Source: Pseudomonas rhodesiae (lineage in GTDB: Bacteria; Pseudomonadota; Gammaproteobacteria; Pseudomonadales; Pseudomonadaceae). Taken from it: 64,000 nucleotides of DNA. Below, piece by piece: positions 29,603 to 40,900 of this stretch. The notes beneath the pieces were generated by a model. It did not search any database and was not told the origin of the DNA. It worked only from the letters and a program-made list of their open reading frames with translations. Each line of letters opens with the position of its first letter. Within the stretch, counting starts at the first letter, position 1. The stretch lies in NCBI RefSeq assembly GCF_007858255.1, contig NZ_VFEU01000008.1:62001-126000 (forward strand), given 5' to 3'. Position numbers and translations under genes: made by a program.

Positions 29603-30496
29603 TTATCCCAACGCGGTATCCATCGCCATCATCACGCAAAACCCGATACATAGGCCCAAGCTGGCTAGCTTTTCGTGGCCATTGCGCCGCGACTCCGGGA
29701 TCACTTCGTGAGTGACCACCAGCAGCATCGCCCCAGCGGCCAGCGCCAGCCCAAGGGGCAGCAGCATTTCCGCCAGGCTTACCAGCCAGGCGCAGAGCAC
29801 GGCAAATACCGGTTCGACCAACCCCGACGCGGCGCCGATCATGAAGGCCTTGACCCGCGACATGCCCGCACCCGCCAGCACCAACGCAATCACCAAGCCT
29901 TCGGGTACATCCTGCAAAGCAATGCCCATGGCCAGGCTATCGGCATCCGGCATACCGCCCCCCGCCGATACGCCCACCGCCATGCCTTCCGGAATGTTGT
30001 GGGCAATGATCGCAAACACAAACAGCCAGATGCGTGGCGCAATCACCGGGTGCTCCGGCGTACCCACCAGCATTTCCGGGCTGGCGCCTGAGACCTTGCG
30101 GTCAACCAAATAAAGCCCGAATGCCCCCAGCATGATCCCGAAGCTGACCAGGCCACTGGCCCCCCAGGGCGAAAGCCCGAGGCTTTCAGCTGCCGCGATG
30201 CCCGGCACCACCAGCGAAAACGCGGTGGCAGCCAGCATCACACCCGCCCCGAAGCCTAGCAACGTATCGTTCAAGGCAGCCGGCATGCGCTTTATCACCA
30301 ATACCGGCACCGCGCCCAGTGCAGTGCCCAGGGCGCAAATCGAACCACCCTGCAGCGCCCGCAGGATGCGCGGTTCCAAGTCGAGCCAGGCCAGACCATG
30401 GGCCACCAGCAATGCAGTACCTGCCAACAGCAGCAGCGAGCCAAATGCATAACGAAACAATCGCACGCTGCCGATCGCCAGAGTTTCAGTGCCCAT
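29603..30496 (-). CDS. ZIP family metal transporter
   Basis: The 297-residue membrane protein has about eight hydrophobic segments and the ZIP metal-site motif HNIPEGMAVGVSAG in TM4 plus QDVPEGLVIALVLAGAG in TM5. It should import a divalent metal such as Zn2+, Mn2+ or Fe2+; the specificity is not visible. The GufA-like arrangement fits. It is the last gene of the Fur-controlled fagA-fumC-orfX-sodA group, 33 bases after sodA; supply of manganese to SodA under iron limitation would make sense but is inference. Confidence 0.88.
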   Translation of the reverse strand: MGTETLAIGSVRLFRYAFGSLLLLAGTALLVAHGLAWLDLEPRILRALQGGSICALGTALGAVPVLVIKRMPAALNDTLLGFGAGVMLAATAFSLVVPGIAAAESLGLSPWGASGLVSFGIMLGAFGLYLVDRKVSGASPEMLVGTPEHPVIAPRIWLFVFAIIAHNIPEGMAVGVSAGGGMPDADSLAMGIALQDVPEGLVIALVLAGAGMSRVKAFMIGAASGLVEPVFAVLCAWLVSLAEMLLPLGLALAAGAMLLVVTHEVIPESRRNGHEKLASLGLCIGFCVMMAMDTALG

Positions 30497-30529
30497 AGTC
30501 GGCCTTAGTGCTTGTCATGGAGAGACGCA

Positions 30530-31141
30530 TCAAGCCATGGCAGCCTGATAGCGGGCGGCGACTTCTGGCCAGTTGATAACACTGTAGAAGGCATTGATGT
30601 ATTCCGGGCGGCGGTTCTGATAGCGCAGGTAATACGCGTGCTCCCAGACGTCCAGGCCAAGGATCGGCGTGTTGCCATTCATCAGCGGGCTGTCCTGATT
30701 GCCGCTGCTTTCCACCACCAGTGTCTTCTGCGGGGTGACGCTCAACCAGGCCCAGCCACTGCCGAAGCGGGTCAGCGCCGCTTTGGTAAACGCCTCTTTG
30801 AAACGCTCGAAACCGCCCAACTGCTGGTCAATTGCCTGACCCAGCACACCCTCCGGTTTGCCGCCGCCCTGGGGCGACATCACTTCCCAGAACAAAGAAT
30901 GGTTGGCGTGCCCGCCTCCTTGGTTGATCACAGCCGCACGCAGTTTTTCCGGCAGTTGTTGTACGCTGGCGACCAGTTTTTCTACCGGCCATTCAGCGAA
31001 CTCAGTACTTTGCACCGCTGCGTTGAGGTTATTGATATAAGTCTGATGGTGCTTGGTGTAGTGAATTTCCATGGTTTGCGCATCAATGTGCGGCTCCAGG
31101 GCATCATAGGCATAAGGCAAGGCAGGCAAGGTGTAAGCCAT
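30530..31141 (-). CDS. sodA: Superoxide dismutase, Mn type
   Basis: The 203-residue enzyme [20 protein letters not shown] converts superoxide to peroxide and oxygen. Metal ligands are His27, the histidine of [11 protein letters not shown], and the Asp and His of [23 protein letters not shown] and GNQDSPL favour manganese. In P. aeruginosa the homologue is made when iron is scarce, in one operon with fumC, replacing the iron enzyme; the same order and Fur boxes are present here. Start: ATG at 31141, two bases from the orfX stop. Confidence 0.95.
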   Translation of the reverse strand: MAYTLPALPYAYDALEPHIDAQTMEIHYTKHHQTYINNLNAAVQSTEFAEWPVEKLVASVQQLPEKLRAAVINQGGGHANHSLFWEVMSPQGGGKPEGVLGQAIDQQLGGFERFKEAFTKAALTRFGSGWAWLSVTPQKTLVVESSGNQDSPLMNGNTPILGLDVWEHAYYLRYQNRRPEYINAFYSVINWPEVAARYQAAMA

Positions 31142-31142
31142 A

Positions 31143-31571
31143 TCAGTGTGCTCCGTAGTGAGGCGTGGTCGGTTGGGCTGCGGCACCTCCGAGCAAGCGA
31201 TGGGTACGCGGGTACTCGCCGTGCTCGCTGATGAAATTCAACAGTTCAACGTAGGTTTTGCTGCTCTGGCGCGCTGCGGCCTCACGCAGTTGCGGGGTGA
31301 GGCGTGGGTCCTGCATGGTCTGCAGCAAGCGTTGGTGAATGGCGCACAAATACTCCGCGCTTTCTTCCGGCTGGTTGAGGCGCAGGTGCAGGTCCGCGAG
31401 GTTGTGATGGGAAATCACGCAGGCCGCCACGGCCTCATCGGCGTCCGCCCAGCGTTCAAACAGCACCTGGGCCAGGGCAAGGGCCTGCAGATACGCCTCG
31501 CGCGCGTCCACCCATTCGCCCTGCATGAAGCATCGATTAGCCCGTTCGATCGTGCGTTTCCAGTGCTCCAT
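31143..31571 (-). CDS. Helical repeat-like protein of the fagA-fumC-sodA operon (orfX)
   Basis: The 142-residue protein reads [20 protein letters not shown] followed by helix-rich stretches ([41 protein letters not shown]) that look like two to three TPR-type repeats. It matches the position of orfX between fumC and sodA in P. aeruginosa. It may be a binding or assembly partner; no function is established. GGAGG precedes the ATG. Confidence 0.82.
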   Translation of the reverse strand: MEHWKRTIERANRCFMQGEWVDAREAYLQALALAQVLFERWADADEAVAACVISHHNLADLHLRLNQPEESAEYLCAIHQRLLQTMQDPRLTPQLREAAARQSSKTYVELLNFISEHGEYPRTHRLLGGAAAQPTTPHYGAH

Positions 31572-31598
31572 GGTGAGCCTCCAAAGCAGGGCGGGTGA

Positions 31599-32967
<1,369 letters not shown>

Positions 32968-32975
<8 letters not shown>

Positions 32976-33363
32976 CGGAAGATCCTTGCACCAGGTCAGA
33001 AACAGAAAGGGAAGGCAGCAACTGGCACGTTGCCAACTGCCAGGCAAAGGCCTGCCAGCGCTTGAGGCGACAGGCGCAATGAGAGAGTTTTTCCAGGTCG
33101 CGCAACGGGCGCCAGGCTTGATCCAGACACAGTGATCGCCAGTGCCAGGGCAAGGCGATATCACTGGCGGTGTCGATCAACAGGCGAAACGAGGTTTCAG
33201 CGATGGTCCACGGGTGCGTTGCCGTGCAGCACGCCAGGTATCGACCCTCGCTGAGGTAATGTTCGATCAGCCGCGGCTCGTTGGGGTCCAGACCGCAGCG
33301 GATCTGACGGCTCATCCAGCGCCAACTTTCCAGGTAAGGATCCTCGTGCAGGACAGAATTCAT
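32968..33363 (-). CDS. fagA: Fur-associated gene product FagA
   Basis: The 131-residue protein MNSVLHEDPYLESWRWMSRQ is the first gene of the iron-repressed operon and matches FagA by position and general character (Trp- and Leu-rich, with several cysteines: CGLDPNE, CCTATHPW, CHACRLK-like). Its function is unknown. The start at 33363 lies just downstream of tandem Fur boxes. It overlaps fumC by eight bases. Confidence 0.8.
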
Positions 33364-33378
33364 GATCCACGCTCGCTC

Positions 33379-33415
33379 GATAATGATATTTATTATTAAA
33401 TGATATTGAGAATCA
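33379..33415 (-). promoter_or_regulatory. Tandem Fur boxes of the fagA operon
   Basis: GATAATGATATTTATTATT (33379-33397) matches 16 of 19 positions of the Fur consensus GATAATGATAATCATTATC. A second 7-1-7 site, TGATATT-G-AGAATCA (33401-33415), lies immediately beside it. They are 16 and 38 bases before the fagA start, so iron-loaded Fur would block the operon. Confidence 0.9.
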
Positions 33416-33447
33416 AAACAAGCGCGAGCGTTAAGTCGAGTTTTCAG

Positions 33448-33502
33448 CCGCCCACAAAAAAGGCGCGCCATCTCTAAGATGGCGCGCCTTTTTTGTGGGC
33501 GG
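33448..33502. terminator. Bidirectional terminator with a perfect 26-base stem
   Basis: Two perfectly complementary 26-base arms (33448-33473 and 33477-33502) surround a three-base loop. The stem includes GGCGCGCCATCT and an A-run/T-run on both sides, so it can terminate transcription in either direction. It follows pmbA's 3' side and lies upstream of the fagA promoter. Confidence 0.88.
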
Positions 33503-33515
33503 TCAGTCGGAAGGA

Positions 33516-34862
33516 TCAGCTGCCGGCGACCGTCATCCGCTCAATCAATACCGAACCGGTGTGGATGTTGCTGCGCCGCTCTACGTCATTTCCCACCGCA
33601 ATGATTTGCTTGAACATGTCACGCATATTGCCAGCAATGGTGACTTCCTGGACGGCAAACTGAATCTCGCCGTTCTCCACCCAGAACCCCGCCGCGCCGC
33701 GCGAATAGTCACCGGTGACCATGTTCAGGCCATGGCCCATCAACTCGGTGACCAGCAGGCCACGGCCCATACGCCGCAACAGCGCTGCCTGATCTTCATC
33801 GCCGTGGGTCACGAACAGGTTATGCACGCCCCCCGCATTCGCGGTGCTGGGCAAACCGAGCTTGCGACCGGAATAAGTACCCAGCACATAGGACACCAAC
33901 TCGCCTTTCTCGACGAACGGCTTGGCATAGGTCGCCAGGCCATCACCGTCGAACGAGGTGCTGCCCATGGCACGCATCAAGTGCGGGCGTTCATCGATGG
34001 TCAGCCATTCTGGAAACAGCGTTTGGCCGATTGCCCCTTCCAGGAACGAGGATTTGCGATACAGATTGCCGCCGGAAATCGCCCCGAGGAAACTGCCGAA
34101 CAAACCGCCGGCCAGTTCCGCAGAAAACAGGACCGGCACTTCGCAGGTCGGCACCGGACGCGCGCCCAGGCGGCTCGCGGCACGCTGCGCGGCCTTCTGG
34201 CCGATGCTGACAGGGTCAGCCAGGAGTTCGCCCTGACGGTTCACGTCATACCAGTAATCCCGCTGCATCTGGCCATTGGCCTCGGCGATCATCACGCAGC
34301 TCAAACTATGGCGAGTGGACGCGTAACCGCCGATAAAACCGTGGCTGTTGCCGTATACACGGCAGCCTTGGTGGGTATTGAGCGTGGTGCCATCGGCGTT
34401 CTTGATCCGAGAATCGGCGTCAAACGCTGCGGCCTCACAGACCAGCGCCTGCTCGATGGCCCGTTCCGGGGTGATGTCCCAGGCATGGAACAGATCAAAG
34501 TCCTTCACATCCTTGGCCATCAGGGCTTTATCGGCCAGACCCGAACTTTCATCCTCGGAAGTGTGCTTGGCGATCGCCAATGCAGCGGCGACCGTCTCGC
34601 GGATAGCCTCCGCGCCACTGGCCGAGGTACTCGCCGAACCTTTGCGCTGCCCCACATACAAGGTGATGCCAAACCCCTGGTCGCGATTGAACTCAACAGT
34701 TTCCACTTCCCGCTGACGCACCGACGTCGACAGCCCCTGCTCCAGCGACACCGCGACTTCACAGGCACTGGCCCCCTGGCGCTTGGCCTCGGCAAGAATC
34801 TGCTCGACTTGTTCCTGCAGTGCCGGTAACGCTTGCGGACCGACGCTTTGGGCTGCACTCAT
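33516..34862 (-). CDS. pmbA: Metalloprotease subunit PmbA (TldE)
   Basis: The 448-residue TldE/PmbA protein is the partner of TldD in a heterodimeric protease that trims unfolded peptides and matures some ribosomally made peptides. PmbA lacks the HExxxH zinc motif, as expected. Family stretches include STANAGGVHNLFV and TELMGHGLNMVTGDYSRGAAGFWVENG. The start at 34862 (MSAAQS) is chosen over an upstream GTG at 34874. Its partner tldD is 0.7 kb away on the same strand, with darP between on the opposite strand. Confidence 0.95.
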   Translation of the reverse strand: MSAAQSVGPQALPALQEQVEQILAEAKRQGASACEVAVSLEQGLSTSVRQREVETVEFNRDQGFGITLYVGQRKGSASTSASGAEAIRETVAAALAIAKHTSEDESSGLADKALMAKDVKDFDLFHAWDITPERAIEQALVCEAAAFDADSRIKNADGTTLNTHQGCRVYGNSHGFIGGYASTRHSLSCVMIAEANGQMQRDYWYDVNRQGELLADPVSIGQKAAQRAASRLGARPVPTCEVPVLFSAELAGGLFGSFLGAISGGNLYRKSSFLEGAIGQTLFPEWLTIDERPHLMRAMGSTSFDGDGLATYAKPFVEKGELVSYVLGTYSGRKLGLPSTANAGGVHNLFVTHGDEDQAALLRRMGRGLLVTELMGHGLNMVTGDYSRGAAGFWVENGEIQFAVQEVTIAGNMRDMFKQIIAVGNDVERRSNIHTGSVLIERMTVAGS

Positions 34863-34970
34863 GGTTTTCTCCACTCAAATTCTGCTTTCGGTTAAGGCCA
34901 TCGAGCGACCGGGCCGGACAAGCGGCCCCCGACTGGTTATCATGGCGGCGTTTCTTTGCGGACTGCCACC

Positions 34971-35492
34971 ATGGTTGATTCTTACGACGACTCCCTCGAT
35001 GGGGAGAAAAGCAAATCCCAGGTCAAACGTGAGCTGCATGCTCTGGTTGACCTCGGCGAGCGCCTTACAACGCTCAAAAAAGACTTGATTGCCAAATTGC
35101 CACTGACCGACGAAATGCGCCGGGCGCTTGCGGATGCGCCCAAGCACACCTCGAATATCGCGCGCAAACGGCATATCTCGTTTATCGGCAAGCTGATGCG
35201 CGATCAGGACATTGACGCCATTCTCACCTTGCTCGATCAAACCGATGCCTCCACTCGCCAGTACAACGAACGCTTCCATAACCTGGAGCGTTGGCGTGAC
35301 CGCCTGATCACGGGCGATGACGCGGTGCTGGAGAAGTTCGTGCTGGACTACCCGGACGCGGACCGCCAACAACTGCGCTCCCTGATCCGTCAGGCCCAGC
35401 ACGAGCTGGCGCATAACAAGGCGCCGGCCACCAGCCGTAAAATCTTCAAGTACATCCGTGAGCTGGACGAGACTCAACGCGGCCTGCGCTGA
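34971..35492 (+). CDS. darP: Ribosome-associated protein DarP (YjgA)
   Basis: The 173-residue helical, charged protein [20 protein letters not shown] belongs to the YjgA/DarP family, which binds late 50S assembly intermediates and helps the peptidyl transferase centre mature. [13 protein letters not shown] and RWRDRLI are the conserved regions. In Pseudomonas it is found between pmbA and tldD on the opposite strand, as here. The ATG at 34971 is preferred to one at 34956. Confidence 0.92.
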   Translation: MVDSYDDSLDGEKSKSQVKRELHALVDLGERLTTLKKDLIAKLPLTDEMRRALADAPKHTSNIARKRHISFIGKLMRDQDIDAILTLLDQTDASTRQYNERFHNLERWRDRLITGDDAVLEKFVLDYPDADRQQLRSLIRQAQHELAHNKAPATSRKIFKYIRELDETQRGLR

Positions 35493-35501
35493 TCCTCTTC
35501 C

Positions 35502-35525
35502 TCGGGTGGCGGCCTCGCCACCCGA
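35502..35525. other. Hairpin between convergent darP and tldD
   Basis: Perfect ten-base arms TCGGGTGGCG and CGCCACCCGA enclose the loop GCCT. There is no long T-run on either side, so it is at best a weak terminator or an RNA end-protecting structure. Confidence 0.5.
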
Positions 35526-35536
35526 AGCTCCCGTGC

Positions 35537-36979
35537 TTACGAGCCCGTGCCCCCCACGGTGATCGCATCAATCTTCAGCGTTGGCTGGCCGACACCCACC
35601 GGCACCGACTGCCCATCTTTACCGCACGTACCCACGCCGCTGTCCAGGGACAGATCGTTACCCACCATGGACACCTTGCTCATGGCTTCCGGCCCGTTGC
35701 CGATCAACGTGGCGCCTTTGACCGGTGCGGTGATTTTGCCGTCCTCGATCAAATACGCCTCGCTGGTGGAAAACACGAACTTACCGCTGGTGATATCCAC
35801 CTGGCCGCCGCCAAGGTTGGCGCAGTAGATGCCGCGTTTGACCGAGGCGATGATCTCCGCCGGGTCGCTTTCGCCTGCGAGCATGTAGGTGTTGGTCATG
35901 CGCGGCATCGGCAGGTGCGCATAGGATTCGCGCCGACCGTTACCGGTGCGCGCCACACCCATCAGACGCGCGTTGAGCTTGTCCTGCATATAGCCCTTGA
36001 GCACGCCGTTTTCGATCAGGGTGGTGCACTCCGTGGGGGTGCCTTCGTCGTCCACGCTCAGCGAACCACGGCGACCGGCGAGGGTACCGTCGTCGACGAT
36101 GGTGCACAGTGTGGACGCCACGCGCTCGCCCATGCGCCCGCTGTAGGCCGAGCTGCCCTTGCGGTTGAAGTCGCCTTCCAGGCCGTGGCCCACCGCTTCG
36201 TGAAGCAACACCCCGGACCAACCCGACCCCAGCACTACGGGCAACGTGCCCGCTGGCGCCGGAATGGCTTCCAGATTCACCAATGCCTGACGCAGTGCTT
36301 CACGGGCATAGCCCATGGCACGATCCTCACTGAGGAAATAACGGTAATCGGTTCGCCCGCCACCGCCATGGCCGCCGCGCTCGCGACGGCCGTTCTGCTC
36401 GACGATCACGCTGACGTTGAAGCGCACCAGCGGCCGCACATCCGCCGCCAGGCTGCCATCGGTAGACGCCACCAAGATGCGCTCCCACACACCGGCCATG
36501 CTGACGCTGACCTGCTGGATACGCGGGTCGAGGGCGCGAGTGGCGGCGTCGACACGCTTGAGCAGCTCGACCTTCTCGGCACGGCTGATCACTTCCAAAG
36601 GGTTATCCGGTGCGTATAGCTGGGCTACGTCCTGAGTGCTGAACGCCTGCACCGTGCCATGCTGGCCGGCGCGGGAAATCGAGCGCGCCGCGCGAGCCGC
36701 CAGACCCAGGGCTTCCAGAGTAATGGCGTTGCTGTAGGCAAAGCCGGTTTTTTCACCGGACTGCGCACGCACGCCCACGCCTTGGTCAAGGTTGAAACTG
36801 CCTTCCTTGACGATGCCGTCTTCCAGGGACCAGGACTCGGAAATCTGCCCCTGGAAATACAGGTCGGCCGCGTCGATGCCCGGCCCGGCCAGATCACCCA
36901 GCACCGTCTGCAAGTTTTCGATGGTCACGCCACCGGGTGCCAGGAGGTGTTCACTGACTGAGGACAACAACTCGCTCAT
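35537..36979 (-). CDS. tldD: Metalloprotease TldD
   Basis: This is the 480-residue catalytic subunit of the TldD/TldE protease. The zinc motif is HEAVGH in [24 protein letters not shown]-like substrate cleft segments and the C-terminal [18 protein letters not shown] are intact. The start at 36979 ([11 protein letters not shown]) fits the family; upstream in-frame codons overlap no signal. It is preceded by a nitrilase-family gene 16 bases upstream, so the two are probably co-transcribed. Confidence 0.96.
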   Translation of the reverse strand: MSELLSSVSEHLLAPGGVTIENLQTVLGDLAGPGIDAADLYFQGQISESWSLEDGIVKEGSFNLDQGVGVRAQSGEKTGFAYSNAITLEALGLAARAARSISRAGQHGTVQAFSTQDVAQLYAPDNPLEVISRAEKVELLKRVDAATRALDPRIQQVSVSMAGVWERILVASTDGSLAADVRPLVRFNVSVIVEQNGRRERGGHGGGGRTDYRYFLSEDRAMGYAREALRQALVNLEAIPAPAGTLPVVLGSGWSGVLLHEAVGHGLEGDFNRKGSSAYSGRMGERVASTLCTIVDDGTLAGRRGSLSVDDEGTPTECTTLIENGVLKGYMQDKLNARLMGVARTGNGRRESYAHLPMPRMTNTYMLAGESDPAEIIASVKRGIYCANLGGGQVDITSGKFVFSTSEAYLIEDGKITAPVKGATLIGNGPEAMSKVSMVGNDLSLDSGVGTCGKDGQSVPVGVGQPTLKIDAITVGGTGS

Positions 36980-36995
36980 AGATTTGGCCTTAAAT

Positions 36996-37844
36996 TCATC
37001 GTTCCGAAGCAGGCCGCTGTGCGCCCTGCGAGAAAAAGCGCCGGTGGTTGACCACCGGCATGCGCGCCCGAATCGACGCTTGTTCACTGCTGTCGCGAGC
37101 GGCTAACAGCACCGCTTCGCCTTGATCCTGTTGTGCCAGCACCCGTCCCCACGGGTCGACAATCGCCGCGTGGCCGTAGGTTTCCCGTGGCCCCGGATGC
37201 ATACCGCCCTGAGCCGCCGCGAGCAGGTAGCATTGGGTCTCGATGGCCCGTGCCCTAATCAGCACATCCCAATGCGCAGCGCCGGTCACTGCGGTAAACG
37301 CCGACGGCGCGGTAATCAGTTCGGCCCCCGCTGCACGCAATTCGCTGTACAGCTCCGGGAAGCGCAGGTCATAACACACCGACAAGCCCAAGCGCCCCAC
37401 CGGCGTGTCCGCCACCACCACGTTGCTCCCAAAAGCATAGTCGTCGGACTCGCGATAGCGACCTCGCGCATCGGCAACGTCCACATCGAACAGATGCAGC
37501 TTGTCGTAACGGGCAACGATTTCGCCATGGTCATCGATCAACAGCGAGCAGGCGTTGGACTTGGCCTGCGGTTGGCCCTCCGGCGGCAACGGCAACGTAC
37601 CGGCCACTATCCATAAGGTGAGGTCGCGGGCGGCTTGTTTCAACCATGGCAGGATCGGGCCTTCGCCCAGTGCCTCGGCGCGACCGATGTCCGCCACATC
37701 GCGACGGCCCATGGCAGCGAAGTTTTCCGGCAAAACCGCCAGTTTCGCCCCGCCCGCCGCCGCTTGCTCAAGCAGGCGCCGAGCCTGCGCCAGGTTGGCC
37801 AGCACGTCGCTCTGGCTGACCATTTGAATTACCGCAAAGGACAT
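36996..37844 (-). CDS. Carbon-nitrogen hydrolase (nitrilase superfamily)
   Basis: The 282-residue protein has the Glu-Lys-Cys triad of the superfamily: Glu40 in [10 protein letters not shown], Lys115 in [10 protein letters not shown] and Cys157 in [13 protein letters not shown]. These sequences place it with the Nit1/Nit2-like deaminated-glutathione or omega-amidase branch rather than plant-type nitrilases. It is encoded between yhdP and tldD, as in other pseudomonads. A housekeeping role in clearing damaged glutathione is likely but inferred from family only. Confidence 0.9.
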   Translation of the reverse strand: MSFAVIQMVSQSDVLANLAQARRLLEQAAAGGAKLAVLPENFAAMGRRDVADIGRAEALGEGPILPWLKQAARDLTLWIVAGTLPLPPEGQPQAKSNACSLLIDDHGEIVARYDKLHLFDVDVADARGRYRESDDYAFGSNVVVADTPVGRLGLSVCYDLRFPELYSELRAAGAELITAPSAFTAVTGAAHWDVLIRARAIETQCYLLAAAQGGMHPGPRETYGHAAIVDPWGRVLAQQDQGEAVLLAARDSSEQASIRARMPVVNHRRFFSQGAQRPASER

Positions 37845-37906
37845 GGGGCCTACTCCGCAATGGACATGCACCAGGAAGATAGAGCCCCATGCTACCGCGC
37901 AGGGAC

Positions 37907-40900
37907 TCAGTTTGGTTTTTCGAATGGCTTGTCAAAGGTGATTTTGGGGTCCTTCCAGGGCCCTTCCACCTTGTATTGCACGCTGGCGAAACGTGACACG
38001 CGGTCGCCGATCAGCTTGTCGATCAGGAACAGGGCACCGCCCACCGCTGGCGCACCGACAATCAATGCGGCAATCGGAAGGTTATTGGTGACCGGTAACG
38101 TCACCAGCAGCTTCGCGTCGACGCGATCGGCCACCAGGTCCAGCGTGCCGTTGAGTTCCAGGTTGCTCGACGGCCCAGTCAGGGTGATCGGCTCACGGGT
38201 GACGAATACCCCATTGCTGGCCGCCAGCAGGCCTTTGACGCGGTCATAGCTCAACCCCTTGCCGAGCAGGTCGGAGAAGTCCAGACGCAGTCGACGGCCG
38301 ATGGAGTTGAAGTTGAGCAGGCCAAACACTCGCAGGGCCTGGGCTCCGCCCTCCACTTCGACGAACTGGCCTTTGCGGAAGGTCGCGTCCAGACTGCCGG
38401 AGAAACGCTTCGGCCCCACCCAGGCCGGCGAACCCGGCCAGCGACCGTCCACATCCAGATGGAAGTCCTCGCTGGTCACGGTTGGTGCAAAGCCCCAGCC
38501 CTTGAGCACATCGGCGATGTTTTTGCCGTCCAAGCGGCCTTTATACCAACTGCTGCTATCGCCCGACGCCCCTTCCCAACCACCGGCCCCCTTGAGCTGC
38601 ATGCCCTTGAGGCCCAGATCCAGATTGTTGAAGGCCAAGCCTTTGGCGGTAGGCCGGATCTTCAGCGACCAGGCCCCTATCAGGTCAGGCCCCTGGAACA
38701 ACTGATCGATGCTGATATCCAGCGCCGGAATATCCTTGGGATCGATGCTCGCCAACGGGTCCGGCGCATTTTCATCCGCCTGGACGGTCGGATCCACGGC
38801 CGGCAGTTTTACGTACTGCAGGTCGACCACAATCGGCGCGCCCTTGGCGTCCGGCAGGCTCACGCGGCCCTTGGCCTGCTGGCTGTCGAGCTGCATGGCC
38901 CAGGCTGCGGGTTTGCGGTCCAATTGCAAACTGACCTGATCGAACTGGGTGCCCAGGCCGGTGAGCTTGCCGATTTTGAAATCGACACTGCTCAGTAGTT
39001 GCTTGGCGCTGCCGCCTGGATCGTTGCCGGCGTACTGATTGACCAGTTTTTTCCAAGGGTCGATATCCAGCTCCGAGAGCACGCCACGAATTCGTAAACC
39101 CTTGCCACCCGGCAGCACCGCGTCACCGTCACCAAGGAACAGCTCACCGCGGCCCTCACTGAACTTGTCCGGCGGCGCGGCGAAGGTGAAGTTCGCCAGC
39201 TCGCCGTAGTCGAACCAGTAACGCCGCTCGGCGCCCTGTAAGGTCATGCGGAATGTGCTGTCACGCCCCTGACTGGCCGGCATGCCGAACGGTGCCGGCA
39301 AGTCCACCGCCACCCCTTTGAGGTTGGAACTGACCATCAGTTGGCTGTCGGCTCCATCCAGATTGAGTTGCAACTGGTAGGGGATATCGCCGGACACGGG
39401 CAACGGCTGAGTGATTTTCAACCAGTCGGTCAGCCGCTTGACCGTGACCTGGCCCTTGGCAACCACGCGGGTGCTGATATTGCCCGGTTTGCCATCGGCG
39501 AAGATCTGCGCGGTGACCGGCCGCTCAAACGCCTGGGCGGAGATGTTCTGACCACTGAGCCCCTTGGCGCTGTCGAAACGGAAATCGCCCTTGAGCTGCG
39601 TCAGGTCCAGGGATGGCTCGGCCAACTGCAGGCGTGCCTTGTCGGTCTGGAAATCCACCACGATCTTGGGCTCGGTGCCTTTGGCCAGGGGGATGTCCAG
39701 GTCGAGCTTACCTTGCAGATCGCCCTCGCCCTTCCAGCCGGCGAATGTCGACGCCGTGCCGATCGGCGCCTCTTGCAGTATTTTCAAACCGTCGCCCAGG
39801 CCGCCGGCGAAATTGCCGGTGAGCAGCAGGTGGCTGTCTTTGCCCGCCGGAGCGTGAGGAATGCTGACGTAGATGTCCTTGACTTGAGTGTCGAGCAACT
39901 GGCCCTTGCTGGCCAGAATGCGCACGCCGCTCTCCTCGACGAACACCTCGCCATCGACCTTGCTCACATGAGGCCAGCCCGGCTGGAAGGCCAGCTCCGC
40001 ATCATGCACTTTGAAAAACAGGCTGATATTGCGCGCCGCCCGCACCGCATCGTGGTTCAGCGAGCCCTGGTACTGGAAGAAGCCTTCGTCCACCGCCCCC
40101 TTGAGAATCGCCGTGCGAAGCCATTCATCCAGGGCCGGGCTCAACACCGCCGGCAGGTATTTGGGGGTAAAGCGTCCATCACCGTCCACCAGGCCGACGC
40201 GCAGGTCCATGTAGTCTTCCTGGCTGTGGTCGAAATGCAGGCGGATCAGGAAGTCGGCGGCGATCTTGCCTTCCTCCCCCAGCACCTTGATGTAAGGCGC
40301 AATCAGGGTGAAACCTTGCTTGTCCAGGGTCCATGTGAGGCGCGCATTGGCCTGAATGTACTGCCAGGGCTTGGCGAAGATCGGGTCCAGGTGCAGGGAA
40401 AAATCCTTGCTGTCCATGCGTAGCTCGCCATGGCCCAGGTTCCCGCTGATGCTGCCGGATACATTGCGCGCGGCCGGCGCGCCGAAATAGGCATCGAAAC
40501 CCACGCGTTCGAGGTTGGCGGCGAAACTGACTTTTTCATCGGTGCTGTCCTGGGGGCGGAAGTCCACCAGCACATTACGCAGCAAGCCCGTCGCCTTGAG
40601 ATGCTCGACGGTTTTGGCGAAACCCTCCGGCAGCGGCGCCAGCGCGTTGAGCAACGGGGTAATGGGGGTCAGGTCCAGCCGATCGGCCTGCAGTTTCCAG
40701 ACTTCCTGGTCCTTATCGGTGGCCAAGGTCTGCTGCAATTGCAGGCGCGATTCCCAGCGGGTTTCCCCCAGGCTCATCGCCAGCGAATCGAACAGTACTT
40801 TGAGGCCTGTCTCGCTGCGTTGCAGATACGCGGTAAGGGCAAGGTTTTCGATATGTACCGGCTTGCGTTCGGCGTAGCTGCCTTTAACCTGAGGCGAATT

